Source of the DNA: Sulfurospirillum sp.
Lineage (GTDB): Bacteria > Campylobacterota > Campylobacteria > Campylobacterales > Arcobacteraceae
DNA: 64,000 nucleotides
Direction: 5' to 3'
NCBI GenBank assembly: GCA_030491005.1
Contig: JAKZMJ010000005.1
Location: forward strand, 62,001 to 126,000
The notes under the pieces were generated by a model. It had not been told where the DNA came from. It saw only the letters and a program-made list of their open reading frames with translations, and ran no database searches. Within the stretch, counting starts at the first letter, position 1, and each line of letters starts with the position of its first letter. This document shows positions 9,216 through 17,998 of this stretch, piece after piece. A program made the translations under genes and the position numbers.

Positions 9216-9763
9216 TATACTCTTCCTTTAGAAAATGGTATTCCTATTAATTCTAAAAGCCTAAATGCTTCAACATCTTGTATTGCACTTGTACCTATAG
9301 AAATATTCATACCGTGTGTTTTTATAATATCATCATAAACAACTTCAGGGAACATTAATTGTTCATCAAGTCCAAAGTTAAAATTACCTCGACCATCAAA
9401 ACCATTTCTATTAAGACCTCTAAAATCTTTTACTCTTGGCAAAGATATTGAACAAAGTTTATCTAAGAAGTTATACATATTTTCACCTCTAAGTGTTACT
9501 TTAATACCTACAGGATAACCTTCTCTTACTTTAAAACCAGCAACTGATTTTCTAGCAATTACTTTAACTGCTTTTTGACCAGCTATTAAAGAAATAGTAT
9601 CTTGTATATTTTGTAATAACTTAGAATCTTTCATCGCTTCACCAGCACCAACAGATATAACAATCTTGTCTACCTTAGCAGTTAGTGTTTTGTTTTTAGG
9701 AAATTCACTTTGTAAAACTGGTTTAATATCTGCTTTATATCTTTCTAATAATCTTGATGCCAT
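9215..9763 (-). CDS. rplE: 50S ribosomal protein L5
   Basis: 182-aa 5S rRNA-binding protein of the central protuberance. [37 protein letters not shown] and [19 protein letters not shown] are visible. ATG 9763 was chosen because AAGGTG lies 7 bases upstream; the in-frame GTG at 9772 is part of that site. Confidence 0.96.
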   Translation of the reverse strand: MASRLLERYKADIKPVLQSEFPKNKTLTAKVDKIVISVGAGEAMKDSKLLQNIQDTISLIAGQKAVKVIARKSVAGFKVREGYPVGIKVTLRGENMYNFLDKLCSISLPRVKDFRGLNRNGFDGRGNFNFGLDEQLMFPEVVYDDIIKTHGMNISIGTSAIQDVEAFRLLELIGIPFSKGRV

Positions 9764-9764
9764 C

Positions 9765-10004
9765 TTATTCACCTTCTACTTTTGTAACATTTGAGATGTC
9801 AATAGGCATCTCTTTATTAACAAAACCACCATTAGGATTTTTGTCTTTATCTGGTTTTACAGTTTTTTTAGCAATTTTACAATCTTTTACAATTACTTTT
9901 CTTTTACTAGGTAATACTTTGATGACTTCACCAATTTTACCCTTATCATCTCCTGCAATAATTTTTACATTATCACCTTTTTTAATTTTTAATTTAATTG
10001 CCAT
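9765..10004 (-). CDS. rplX: 50S ribosomal protein L24
   Basis: 79-aa early 50S assembly protein. The N-terminal KOW motif [20 protein letters not shown] is clear, followed by ICDIS-type sequence [12 protein letters not shown]. Somewhat short but full length for this phylum. It ends one base before the rplE start. Confidence 0.95.
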   Translation of the reverse strand: MAIKLKIKKGDNVKIIAGDDKGKIGEVIKVLPSKRKVIVKDCKIAKKTVKPDKDKNPNGGFVNKEMPIDISNVTKVEGE

Positions 10005-10005
10005 C

Positions 10006-10374
10006 TTATAATACCTCCGGAGCTAATGAGATTATTTTCATAAAACCTGAATATCTCACTTCTCTTGCAACTGGTCCAAAAATTCTTGTACCAATTGGTT
10101 CTTTTTTTGCATCAAGTATAACAGCTGCATTATCATCAAATCTAATTAAAGATCCATTCTCTCTTTGTATTTCTTTATGAGTTCTAACAATTACAGCTTT
10201 TACAACTTGACCTTTTTTAACTTTACCAGTTGGTAAAGCTTTTTTAACTGAAGCTACAATTACATCACCAACAGATGCGTATCTTCTTTTAGAACCACCT
10301 AAAACTTTGATACACATTATTTGTTTAGCACCTGTATTATCTGCTACATTTAATCTTGTAAAACTTTGAATCAT
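10006..10374 (-). CDS. rplN: 50S ribosomal protein L14
   Basis: 122 aa, the family's standard length. [20 protein letters not shown] at the N-terminus, [15 protein letters not shown] and [20 protein letters not shown] at the C-terminus leave no doubt. Its start overlaps the rpsQ stop by one base, so the two are translationally coupled. Confidence 0.97.
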   Translation of the reverse strand: MIQSFTRLNVADNTGAKQIMCIKVLGGSKRRYASVGDVIVASVKKALPTGKVKKGQVVKAVIVRTHKEIQRENGSLIRFDDNAAVILDAKKEPIGTRIFGPVAREVRYSGFMKIISLAPEVL

Positions 10375-10628
10375 TATTTAACTCCTTTTAAAAGGATAGT
10401 ACTTAGTCTATATGATTTTGTTTTTGATAATGGTCTACATTCTACTGCTTTAACACTATCACCAAGACTTAATTCATTTTTCTCATCATGGATTAAGTAT
10501 TTTTTAAATCTTTTGACCGTTTTATGATATCTTGGATGTAAAACTGATCTAGTAACTAATACTGAAGCTGTTTTATCTCCTGATATTTTTACTACTATAC
10601 CTTGAATCTCTCTTTTATGTGTACTCAT
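10374..10628 (-). CDS. rpsQ: 30S ribosomal protein S17
   Basis: 84-aa OB-fold primary 16S rRNA-binding protein. [40 protein letters not shown] and the [13 protein letters not shown] tail are typical. It follows rpmC after 11 bases. Confidence 0.96.
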   Translation of the reverse strand: MSTHKREIQGIVVKISGDKTASVLVTRSVLHPRYHKTVKRFKKYLIHDEKNELSLGDSVKAVECRPLSKTKSYRLSTILLKGVK

Positions 10629-10639
10629 ATTTAGATCCT

Positions 10640-10831
10640 TCAGTTAGCTTTTATTGCAGTTAATGCTGTTTGAATTTTAGCAATGTCTTTTTTAGCCACT
10701 TTTAATTCAGATGTATTTGTTAACTGCATAGTTTTTTGCTTAGCTTTTAATTCAAAAAGTAGCACCTTTTTCTCTTTTAATAACACATTAAGCTCATCTA
10801 AGCTTTTATCTTTTAAATCAGAATAAATCAT
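10640..10831 (-). CDS. rpmC: 50S ribosomal protein L29
   Basis: 63-aa two-helix protein near the polypeptide exit tunnel, docking site for trigger factor and SRP. Begins [20 protein letters not shown] and contains the [11 protein letters not shown] helix. ATG 10831 overlaps the rplP end by 14 bases, with AGAG 9 bases upstream; a GTG at 10837 is an alternative that adds two residues. Confidence 0.93.
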   Translation of the reverse strand: MIYSDLKDKSLDELNVLLKEKKVLLFELKAKQKTMQLTNTSELKVAKKDIAKIQTALTAIKAN

Positions 10832-11243
10832 TTTCACTATCTCTTGTTACAATTTTAGTTTTAAATGGTAGCTTGTGTCTAGCTAAAGTTAACGCTTCTC
10901 TTGAAAGCTCTTCACTAACACCTGCCATCTCAAAACAAATTCTTCCTGGCTTGATATTCATAACCCATTTATCAACAGCACCTTTACCTTTACCCATTCT
11001 AGTTTCCAATGGTTTAGCAGTTAAAGGTTTGTCAGGGAATACCATAATCCAAACTTTTGCTTGTCTTTTCACTTTTCGCGTCATTGCAACCCTTGCTGCT
11101 TCTATTTGACGAGAATCAATTCTTCCGTGTTCAACGGCTTTAAGACCTATGTCTCCATAAGCTAAAGAATTAGCTCTTGATGCCTTACCTCTATTGCGGC
11201 CCTTCATCATTTTTCTATATTTTGTTCTTTTAGGCATTAACAT
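10818..11243 (-). CDS. rplP: 50S ribosomal protein L16
   Basis: 141-aa protein lining the A-site tRNA path. [50 protein letters not shown] and [13 protein letters not shown] are family marks. ATG 11243 has AGAGGT 8 bases upstream. Confidence 0.97.
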   Translation of the reverse strand: MLMPKRTKYRKMMKGRNRGKASRANSLAYGDIGLKAVEHGRIDSRQIEAARVAMTRKVKRQAKVWIMVFPDKPLTAKPLETRMGKGKGAVDKWVMNIKPGRICFEMAGVSEELSREALTLARHKLPFKTKIVTRDSENDLF

Positions 11244-11245
11244 GA

Positions 11246-11944
11246 TTATTTACCTCTTCTCTTCTGTGGTCTTCTTTTTGGTTTATCAGTTTCAGGTTTT
11301 TCAGCTAAAAGACCTTTTGCAAGTATTTCACCTTTAAAAATCCAAACTTTTATACCAATACAACCATAAGTCGTATGCCCTTCAGCAAAACCATAATCAA
11401 TTCTAGCTCTTAGTGTATGTAAAGGAACTCGTCCTTCTAAATACCATTCAGTTCTAGCCATCTCAGCTCCACCAAGTCTACCTGAAACAGAGATTTTAAT
11501 ACCTTTTGCACCTGATTTAAGTGCATTTTGCATAACTCTTTTCATAGCTCTTCTAAATGCAACTCGTCTTTCAAGTTGTTGAGCTATGTTTTCTGCACAC
11601 AATTGTCCAGATAATTGTGGTTTTCGCTCTTCTTTAATATTAACAGCAATTTCTTTACCTACTAAAGAAGCAAGTTTTGCTTTTAATTTTTCAACATCTG
11701 CACCTTTTTTACCAATAACAATACCAGGTCGAGCTGCAACAATAGTAACTCTAACTTTTTTTGCAGTTCTCTCTATTAATGTTTGTGCGATTCCAGCATA
11801 ATATAATTCTTTTTTAATAAACTTTCGTATTTTATCATCTTCAGAAATATTAGTAGGCATAGTAGAAAATTTAGGAAACCATCTTGAATCCCAGTTTCTG
11901 TTAACTCCTAATCTTAAACCTATTGGATTAACTTTTTGACCCAT
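11246..11944 (-). CDS. rpsC: 30S ribosomal protein S3
   Basis: 232-aa protein at the mRNA entry tunnel. [16 protein letters not shown] start, KH domain with [17 protein letters not shown], and the C-terminal domain [20 protein letters not shown] and [17 protein letters not shown] are visible. The start overlaps the rplV stop by one base. Confidence 0.97.
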   Translation of the reverse strand: MGQKVNPIGLRLGVNRNWDSRWFPKFSTMPTNISEDDKIRKFIKKELYYAGIAQTLIERTAKKVRVTIVAARPGIVIGKKGADVEKLKAKLASLVGKEIAVNIKEERKPQLSGQLCAENIAQQLERRVAFRRAMKRVMQNALKSGAKGIKISVSGRLGGAEMARTEWYLEGRVPLHTLRARIDYGFAEGHTTYGCIGIKVWIFKGEILAKGLLAEKPETDKPKRRPQKRRGK

Positions 11945-12276
11945 TACTTATCTCCTTTAGTTACTTGCTCTACTATAATCATAATATGGGCAGTTGGTTT
12001 ATGCCTAGGCGAAGCAGAACCTCTAGCTCTTGGAGTAAATCTTTTTAAAACTGGACCTCTATCTACTCTTGCACTAGTGATAATTGCATTTTCTGGTTCT
12101 AATCCAGCATTTGCTACAGCTGATGCTATAACTTTGGAAATAATTCCAGCAGCTTTATTTGGTGTAAATTCTAAAGATGCAATAGCATACTCAGCATTCA
12201 TACCTTGAACTTCTCTTGCAATTAATCTAGCTTTTGTAGGGGATAGTCTTATAAACCTTAATATAGCTCTTGCCAT
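11944..12276 (-). CDS. rplV: 50S ribosomal protein L22
   Basis: 110-aa protein whose long hairpin lines the peptide exit tunnel near the macrolide site. [19 protein letters not shown] and the hairpin region [19 protein letters not shown] are intact and without insertions. One base separates it from rpsS. Confidence 0.97.
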   Translation of the reverse strand: MARAILRFIRLSPTKARLIAREVQGMNAEYAIASLEFTPNKAAGIISKVIASAVANAGLEPENAIITSARVDRGPVLKRFTPRARGSASPRHKPTAHIMIIVEQVTKGDK

Positions 12277-12277
12277 T

Positions 12278-12556
12278 TTACCCTACCTTCTTCTGTACTG
12301 AACCTTTGTGACCTTTAAAAGTTCTTGTTGGTGCAAATTCACCTAATTTATAGCCAACATGATTTTCTGTAATACTTACAGGTATAAAGTTTCTTCCATT
12401 ATGTACATTAAAAGTTAAACCTATCATATCAGGTAAAACAGTTGATCTTCTTGACCAAGTTTTAATTGGTTTTTTATCATTTGTTTCAACTGCTTTAATA
12501 ACTTTTTTCATTAGGTGTGCATCTATAAATGGACCTTTTTTTATTGATCTTGCCAT
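12278..12556 (-). CDS. rpsS: 30S ribosomal protein S19
   Basis: 92 aa, standard length. [36 protein letters not shown] and [18 protein letters not shown] identify it. Protein of the 30S head near the A-site finger. Confidence 0.97.
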   Translation of the reverse strand: MARSIKKGPFIDAHLMKKVIKAVETNDKKPIKTWSRRSTVLPDMIGLTFNVHNGRNFIPVSITENHVGYKLGEFAPTRTFKGHKGSVQKKVG

Positions 12557-12565
12557 CTTAAACCC

Positions 12566-13393
12566 TTACTTCTTTTTTCTTGAAATTATTAGTTTGTCAC
12601 TAGCTTTTTTCTTTCTAGTTTTATAACCTTTTGTTGGCATACCCCATGGAGTAACAGGATGTCTACCTGAATTCGTCTTACCTTCTCCCCCACCATGAGG
12701 GTGATCAATAGGATTCATAGCAGACCCTCTTGTTTGTGGTCTAATACCTAAATGTCTTTGACGCCCAGCTTTTCCAATTACCATATTTGAAAAGTCTTCA
12801 TTTCCAACTATACCAATTGTAGCTATACAAACAGAAAGTATTTTTCTCATTTCACCAGATGGTAATCTAAGAACAACATACCTATCTTCTCTACCCATAA
12901 TTTGAGCATATCCACCAGCACTTCGTGCTATTTGTCCACCTTTACCAGGTTTCATTTCGATATTATGAACCATTGTTCCAATTGGAATATTAACAAGTCT
13001 CATAGCATTCCCTGGTAAAATATCTAAACCAGATTCAGCAGCATGTATTTTATCTCCAACTTTTAATCCACTTGGCTGTAAAATATATCTTTTATCACCA
13101 TCAAGATAAGTAATTAAACAAATTCTACAATTTCTATATGGATCGTATTCAATAGTTGAAACAGTACCCTCAACTCCAAACTTTGATCTTTTAAAGTCAA
13201 TAATTCTATATAATTTTTTAGCCCCTGCTTGTCTATGTCTTGAAGTTATTCTACCATTATTATTTCTACCCGCACTTGCCTTAATTCTAACAAGTAAAGA
13301 CCTAAGTGTAGGTTTAGAAGTAATATCAGAAGTGTCCATAACAGACATAAATCTTCTAGCAGGAGTAATTGGTCTAAATTTTTTTATTGCCAT
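12566..13393 (-). CDS. rplB: 50S ribosomal protein L2
   Basis: 275-aa protein next to the peptidyl transferase centre. [61 protein letters not shown] and the highly conserved [20 protein letters not shown] loop are all present. Confidence 0.98.
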   Translation of the reverse strand: MAIKKFRPITPARRFMSVMDTSDITSKPTLRSLLVRIKASAGRNNNGRITSRHRQAGAKKLYRIIDFKRSKFGVEGTVSTIEYDPYRNCRICLITYLDGDKRYILQPSGLKVGDKIHAAESGLDILPGNAMRLVNIPIGTMVHNIEMKPGKGGQIARSAGGYAQIMGREDRYVVLRLPSGEMRKILSVCIATIGIVGNEDFSNMVIGKAGRQRHLGIRPQTRGSAMNPIDHPHGGGEGKTNSGRHPVTPWGMPTKGYKTRKKKASDKLIISRKKK

Positions 13394-13403
13394 TCATATC
13401 TCC

Positions 13404-13685
13404 TTAAGCTGAAAGGTTCGCTATTTCAGCGCCCTGCGGTAATGTAACATAGAATTTTTTAAAGTCTGGTCTTTTCCCAGTTTTACCTTTAAATTTCTTT
13501 ACTTTTCCTGCTTGTCTTAAAGAATTAACTTTTAAAGGTTTAACTCCCCAATATTCTCTAAGAATCTCTTTTAAACTATTTTTTGTCATTCTAGTACTAG
13601 TTTGAAAAACAATTACTTCATTTTCTTGAAGTTCAATCGTTTTTTCAGTATATAATATTGCTTTTATATCTGTAATATCAGCCAT
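13404..13685 (-). CDS. rplW: 50S ribosomal protein L23
   Basis: 93-aa exit-tunnel protein that docks trigger factor. The N-terminal [19 protein letters not shown] and the ASRxEIKxAVE-equivalent [21 protein letters not shown] match L23, though this phylum's version is divergent. One base after rplD. Confidence 0.95.
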   Translation of the reverse strand: MADITDIKAILYTEKTIELQENEVIVFQTSTRMTKNSLKEILREYWGVKPLKVNSLRQAGKVKKFKGKTGKRPDFKKFYVTLPQGAEIANLSA

Positions 13686-13686
13686 T

Positions 13687-14277
13687 TTAAACCTCTTTTA
13701 TTAATACATCAAGTACTGATTTTTCAATAAGTACTGAGTGATATGCAGAAATTATGTAAGCATTTACTTCTTGCTTTTCTATCATATAACAATGTTTTAT
13801 ATTTCGAAATGCCAAATAAGTTTGTTCATCAATTGAATCAACGACAATAAGAGTATCTCTTTGATTTAATTCATTCATAACTTTAAGGGCATCTTTTGTT
13901 TTACCTGAATCAATTTTAATTGAATCAAGTACAAATAAAGAAGATTTTTTAACTTGCTCGTTAATAGCAAAATTTAATGCTAAAACTTTTTGCTTCTTAT
14001 TTATCTTTTGATTATAATTTCTCTTAGTTGGTCCAAAAATTTGACCACCACCTACAAATAACGGAGATCTTTTAGAACCCCATCTAGCTCCACCAGAACC
14101 TTTTTGTGCTTTTGGTTTTCTACCACCACCTCTTACTTCTGATCTGTTTTTAACAGATGCAGTATTTGATCTTTGTGCTGCTAAGTATGATTTAACATAC
14201 AAGTACAAATTATGTGAATTAATACTTTCAAATGACTTAGGTAATTCATCTGTTTTTACTATTACTGTATTACTCAT
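13687..14277 (-). CDS. rplD: 50S ribosomal protein L4
   Basis: 196-aa exit-tunnel protein. The tunnel loop [19 protein letters not shown] and [19 protein letters not shown] is intact. In several bacteria L4 also represses the S10 operon through its leader; whether that happens here cannot be read from the sequence. The start overlaps the rplC stop. Confidence 0.97.
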   Translation of the reverse strand: MSNTVIVKTDELPKSFESINSHNLYLYVKSYLAAQRSNTASVKNRSEVRGGGRKPKAQKGSGGARWGSKRSPLFVGGGQIFGPTKRNYNQKINKKQKVLALNFAINEQVKKSSLFVLDSIKIDSGKTKDALKVMNELNQRDTLIVVDSIDEQTYLAFRNIKHCYMIEKQEVNAYIISAYHSVLIEKSVLDVLIKEV

Positions 14278-14849
14278 TTAGCAATCCTTACTCTTCCTAA
14301 TCCACCATTTGGACCTGAAATTGAACCTTTTAAAATTAAAATACCAGTTTTATCATCAAAAGATACAACTTCATTTTTAACACTATTTTGTACATTCCCA
14401 TATTGTCCTGGCATTTTCTTACCTGGTTGAACACGACCTGGCCATTCTGCATTTCCAATAGAACCAGTTGTTCTACCCATTCTATGTCCGTGAGATGCAC
14501 GACCACCTGCAAAATTCCATCTTTTTACAACACCAGTAAAACCTCTACCTTTTGTAGTAAAAGTAGTTCTTACAACTTTTGCTCCACTAAGTAAAGTTAA
14601 ATCTAAGTCACCAGCTTCAGTATTTGCTACAGTTGTTGTTGCAAATCTATTAAACTCTTTACTTAAATCATATTTTTTTTGTTTACCTTCGATTGTTTTA
14701 TTCATCTTTTTACCAGATGAATAAGAAATAATCGCAACACCATCAGTAACTTCACATACTTTTGTATCAAGAACTTTTAAAAGTGTAACAGGAATTGAAG
14801 GAACACAAATAGTTCTACTCATACCAATTTTTTCTACAATAAATTCCAT
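14274..14849 (-). CDS. rplC: 50S ribosomal protein L3
   Basis: 191-aa protein reaching the peptidyl transferase centre. IGMSRTI near the start, [35 protein letters not shown] and [11 protein letters not shown] are typical. Length slightly under the E. coli protein, usual for this group. Confidence 0.97.
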   Translation of the reverse strand: MEFIVEKIGMSRTICVPSIPVTLLKVLDTKVCEVTDGVAIISYSSGKKMNKTIEGKQKKYDLSKEFNRFATTTVANTEAGDLDLTLLSGAKVVRTTFTTKGRGFTGVVKRWNFAGGRASHGHRMGRTTGSIGNAEWPGRVQPGKKMPGQYGNVQNSVKNEVVSFDDKTGILILKGSISGPNGGLGRVRIAK

Positions 14850-14869
14850 ATTATATTAACCTTTCTTAA

Positions 14870-15184
14870 TTATTCTTGACCCATAGATCTGACTTCTACA
14901 TCTACTTCTGGGGCTAAATCTAATTTCATTAATGAATCAACAGTATCTGGAGTTGCAGAAATAATATCTATTATTCTAGCATGAACTCTAATCTCAAATT
15001 GTTCTCTTGAACTTTTATTAACATGAGGACCTTTGATAACTGTATATTTTCTAATCTTAGTTGGAAGAGGTATCGGACCTCTTAACTCAGCACCAGTTCG
15101 CTTTATAGCTTCAACTATTGATGCAACACTTCTGTCTAAAACTCTGTGATCATAAGCTTTTAACTTCAATCTTATTTTTTCCAT
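14870..15184 (-). CDS. rpsJ: 30S ribosomal protein S10
   Basis: 104-aa protein, first gene of the operon; also an antitermination factor (NusE) with Nus[35 protein letters not shown] and [16 protein letters not shown] are standard. An AAAGG ribosome site precedes the ATG; the transcript leader from the upstream promoter would be about 60 bases. Confidence 0.97.
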   Translation of the reverse strand: MEKIRLKLKAYDHRVLDRSVASIVEAIKRTGAELRGPIPLPTKIRKYTVIKGPHVNKSSREQFEIRVHARIIDIISATPDTVDSLMKLDLAPEVDVEVRSMGQE

Positions 15185-15250
15185 ACTTTTCCTTTAAAGA
15201 ACTCGTTAGTAATATATTAAAATACACTAAACATTGTTAAATGGACGGCG

Positions 15251-15279
15251 ATTATAACTTAAAAAGTATTTCAAGTCAA
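15251..15279 (-). promoter_or_regulatory. Sigma70 promoter of the S10-spc operon
   Basis: In the minus direction TTGACT (15279-15274) and a perfect TATAAT (15256-15251) are 17 bases apart. This is close to the E. coli consensus and rare in Campylobacterota, where the -35 box is usually weak, as fits a strongly expressed ribosomal operon. The rest of the 311-base gap 15185-15495 is AT-rich leader and spacer with no further gene. Confidence 0.85.
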
Positions 15280-15449
15280 TGATTTAAGCTCTTTTGAACA
15301 AAATAATTCTATTTTATATCCTTATTGTAAGGAAAATATATAGTAAAAATATTTGTAATTCAATATATTCATAAGCATATTTATTTAAAATGGTCTTCAA
15401 AAAATTATTTTTAGACTTTGCCTTAAGTAAAAATTTAAAATAAATCTAA

Positions 15450-15455
15450 TATAAT
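15450..15455 (+). promoter_or_regulatory. Putative -10 box upstream of cheY
   Basis: A perfect TATAAT about 40 bases before the cheY start. No convincing -35 box is at the right distance, which is common for the housekeeping sigma factor in this phylum. No sigma54 or sigma28 motif was noticed. Confidence 0.4.
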
Positions 15456-15495
15456 GATAAAATTTAAAATATAATTTTGAGTATGAAGGTATAAA

Positions 15496-15864
15496 ATGAA
15501 AATACTAATAGTTGATGATAGCTCTACTATGAGAAGAATAATAGGTAATGTTGTAATGCAATTAGGATATAAAAAAGATCAATTTGATGAAGCAGAAGAT
15601 GGTGTAAAAGCATGGAAGTTATTAAATGAATCTAAGTATAATATTATTCTAACAGACTGGAACATGCCAAATATGAATGGTTTGGAATTAGTAAAAAATA
15701 TTAGAAAAGAAGGTGAACATACAAAAACTCCTATAATTATGATTACAACTGAAGGTGGAAAAACAGAAGTAATAACAGCACTTAAAGCTGGTGTTAATAA
15801 TTATATTGTTAAACCGTTTAACGCAACAATATTAAAAGAAAAACTTGATGGAGTTTTAAAATAA
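15496..15864 (+). CDS. cheY: Chemotaxis response regulator CheY
   Basis: 122-aa single receiver domain with no output domain; when phosphorylated by CheA it binds the flagellar switch. The acidic pair in LIVDDSS (residues 7-8), the phosphorylation Asp in LTDWNMPNMNG (about 53), Thr in MITTEG (about 83) and Lys in IVKPFN (about 105) are all present. The CheZ-like gene follows after 35 bases, then basal-body genes, which supports a chemotaxis role rather than a general response regulator. Confidence 0.93.
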   Translation: MKILIVDDSSTMRRIIGNVVMQLGYKKDQFDEAEDGVKAWKLLNESKYNIILTDWNMPNMNGLELVKNIRKEGEHTKTPIIMITTEGGKTEVITALKAGVNNYIVKPFNATILKEKLDGVLK

Positions 15865-15899
15865 ATTTTATAAAAAAGTTATTATCAAAGGTTTAAATT

Positions 15900-16844
15900 A
15901 TGAGTATGAGTCAAGAAGAAATAGAATCTTTAATGAATGGTTTAGATATTAGCGGAGATGAGAGTCCAGTAGAAGAAGAAGAAACTTCTGCTTCAATGTC
16001 TGAAGATGATATTAATGATTTAATAGTAGAAACACAAAATATACAAAGTCAACAAAAAGAAGAAGATGTTGAAACAGTTGATGATATACTTGCAAGCATT
16101 GAAGCTACTGAAACTTCCCCTAATGATTTGGAAAAAGAAGAAAGTGTAGATGTAGCTATAAATAATGTAGTTGATGAACCTATAGATGAAAAAGATTTAA
16201 ATATAACAGATAATAATATACAAGTAGAAAAAGAAAATACTAAAAAAGAAACTAAAAAAGTAAATAATGGTGTTAGTCATGAAGAATTAACAGAACAAAA
16301 AATAAATGCAGGAATATTCCCTTTTCCTGCTGATAGCGATTCTAAAGTTGTAACTCAATTAAATGAGGTTGCAAATGATGCAGAAGAAAAAGCTGGACAA
16401 ATATTTGATGTATTAAGTAATATTTTGGAATATAATGATGATATGCAAACAAATATTCAAAAATTAAATACTTTTAATAAAACACAAATAGCTATGCTAA
16501 ACTCTTTAAGTAAAAAGTTTCCAGAAATTAATATATTTACTAAAAATCTAGAAGATGCTAAAGAAATAACGCAAAATATTGATGATATATCTAAGAAAAT
16601 CAATGAAGGAAATAATGAAATATTTTCAGCAATGGAGCTAATGCAGTTTCATGATATTCATAGGCAAAAAATAGAAAGAGTTATGTCTGTTATTAAAAAA
16701 TTATCTAGTTACCTAAATAATATCTTTGAAGATGAAAATCCTTCACAAGAATTAGTTGTTGCGAAACATATTTCAGGCGATAATACTAATAATTTAGTAG
16801 ATGAAGCTGATTTAGACTCACTAATTGCAGAATTTAGTAAATAA
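15900..16844 (+). CDS. cheZ: CheZ-family CheY-P phosphatase with N-terminal FliM-like motifs
   Basis: 314 aa. The C-terminal half (about 145-275) is a long helical hairpin. Its segment MQFHDIHRQKIERVMSVI aligns with the CheZ active site QDFQDLTGQVIKR, keeping the catalytic Asp and the Gln four residues later, so it should dephosphorylate CheY-P. This divergent CheZ is known in Helicobacter and relatives. Odd here is the N-terminus: MSQEEIESLMNGL (residues 3-15) resembles the CheY-P-binding peptide at the start of FliM (LSQxEIDxLLxG), and MSEDDINDLI (about 33) looks like a second copy. Between them and the phosphatase region lies an acidic, probably disordered linker. cheY is directly upstream. 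Confidence 0.8.
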   Translation: MSMSQEEIESLMNGLDISGDESPVEEEETSASMSEDDINDLIVETQNIQSQQKEEDVETVDDILASIEATETSPNDLEKEESVDVAINNVVDEPIDEKDLNITDNNIQVEKENTKKETKKVNNGVSHEELTEQKINAGIFPFPADSDSKVVTQLNEVANDAEEKAGQIFDVLSNILEYNDDMQTNIQKLNTFNKTQIAMLNSLSKKFPEINIFTKNLEDAKEITQNIDDISKKINEGNNEIFSAMELMQFHDIHRQKIERVMSVIKKLSSYLNNIFEDENPSQELVVAKHISGDNTNNLVDEADLDSLIAEFSK

Positions 16845-16856
16845 TTAAGGAAAAAT

Positions 16857-17576
16857 ATGAATCAAGGAACCTATCCTTTAGCAGCAGCTATGATCAATCA
16901 ATTAAATAGACTTGATATGATTTCTAATAATTTAGCTAATATTAATACAAATGGTTTTAAACAAGAATCACTTGCACAAGGTACATTTAATCATTATTTG
17001 AAAAAAGCAGAAGAAAATAATATTCAAACTACAAAAATCAATACCATTACAAATACTATTCCCAAAATTGATTCAAAATTTATAAGTAGCAAGCAAGGTA
17101 TAGTTGATATTACAGGTAATACTTTAGATTTTTCTTTAAAAAACAATAATACATTTTTTAAAATTAAAACTTCTAGTGGAGATGTAGCTTATAGTAGAGA
17201 TGGTGCTTTTAAAATTTTAAATAATTTTTTAGTTGATTCAAATGGTAATTATGTCTTAAACAATGATAATGAGGCAATAGTAACAGAAGATAATTTCGTA
17301 AATCAAATTTCGATAGTTAAAACTAATTTTAAAAATTTAGAAAAGTTTCAAGATAATTTGTATAAAACAAAAGATATAAAACAAATAATACAACTTGAAC
17401 AAAATGATGGAGAACTATTACAAGGTGCAATTGAGAAATCCAATATAAATACCGTTCTTTCTATGGTATCCTTAATTGATGCACATAGGCGATTTGAACA
17501 AGCACAAAAAGGTATATTAAGTATTGATGAGCTTAATCAAAAAGTAATAGATAAAATTGGAGGTAATACTAGATAA
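16857..17576 (+). CDS. Flagellar basal-body rod protein, FlgF/FlgG type
   Basis: 239-aa axial protein. The N-terminal rod signature MINQLNRLDMISNNLANINTNGFK and the C-terminal helix LIDAHRRFEQAQKGI that packs against it in the rod are both clear. Between them is a beta-rich domain (SSGDVAYSRDGAF). The length and position beside flgB favour FlgF, the proximal rod protein, but FlgG cannot be excluded by eye. AAGGA lies 5 bases before the ATG. The stop overlaps the flgB start. Exported by the flagellar type III apparatus; no signal peptide. Confidence 0.85.
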   Translation: MNQGTYPLAAAMINQLNRLDMISNNLANINTNGFKQESLAQGTFNHYLKKAEENNIQTTKINTITNTIPKIDSKFISSKQGIVDITGNTLDFSLKNNNTFFKIKTSSGDVAYSRDGAFKILNNFLVDSNGNYVLNNDNEAIVTEDNFVNQISIVKTNFKNLEKFQDNLYKTKDIKQIIQLEQNDGELLQGAIEKSNINTVLSMVSLIDAHRRFEQAQKGILSIDELNQKVIDKIGGNTR

Positions 17577-17983
17577 TGAAGGCAAGTAATATTTCAGATT
17601 TATTATTTAATCAATTAAATTATAGAAGTGAAAAACAAAAGATAATTACTAGTAATATTTCTAATATTAATACACCAGATTACAAAACTAAAGGTTTAGA
17701 ATTTGATAAAGAAGTACAAAAAGCTAATGTGCAAAATGATTTACAGTTAAAATTAACTAATGCAAATCATATGAATGGTAATTTAAATATAAGTGATAAA
17801 AGTAAATTTAAGATTTATGAAATACAAAATTTAGAAGAACAAAATGATGGCAATAATGTAAATCTTGATACTCAAATGAGTCTTATGTCAAAAAATAAAA
17901 TTATTTTTGATGCCATACAAATGTCAATTAAAAAAGACTCCAGATTATTAAGATCAGTAGTTGAATCTTCATCAAAAAATTAA
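17576..17983 (+). CDS. flgB: Flagellar basal-body rod protein FlgB
   Basis: 135-aa proximal rod protein. N-terminal helix ending ITSNISNINTPDYKTKG and a C-terminal helix with NNVNLDTQMSLMSKNKIIFDAIQ are typical of FlgB/FlgC. Unusually for a rod operon, flgC and fliE do not follow and must lie elsewhere. Start overlaps the previous stop (TAATG). Confidence 0.93.
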   Translation: MKASNISDLLFNQLNYRSEKQKIITSNISNINTPDYKTKGLEFDKEVQKANVQNDLQLKLTNANHMNGNLNISDKSKFKIYEIQNLEEQNDGNNVNLDTQMSLMSKNKIIFDAIQMSIKKDSRLLRSVVESSSKN

Positions 17984-17998
17984 TTAGGATACATTAAT

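Noticed and set aside
15450-15455. Sigma54 or sigma28 flagellar promoter ahead of cheY
   Set aside because: Neither the GG-N10-GC pair nor a CGATAT-type box was found near the start; only a sigma70-type TATAAT is visible.
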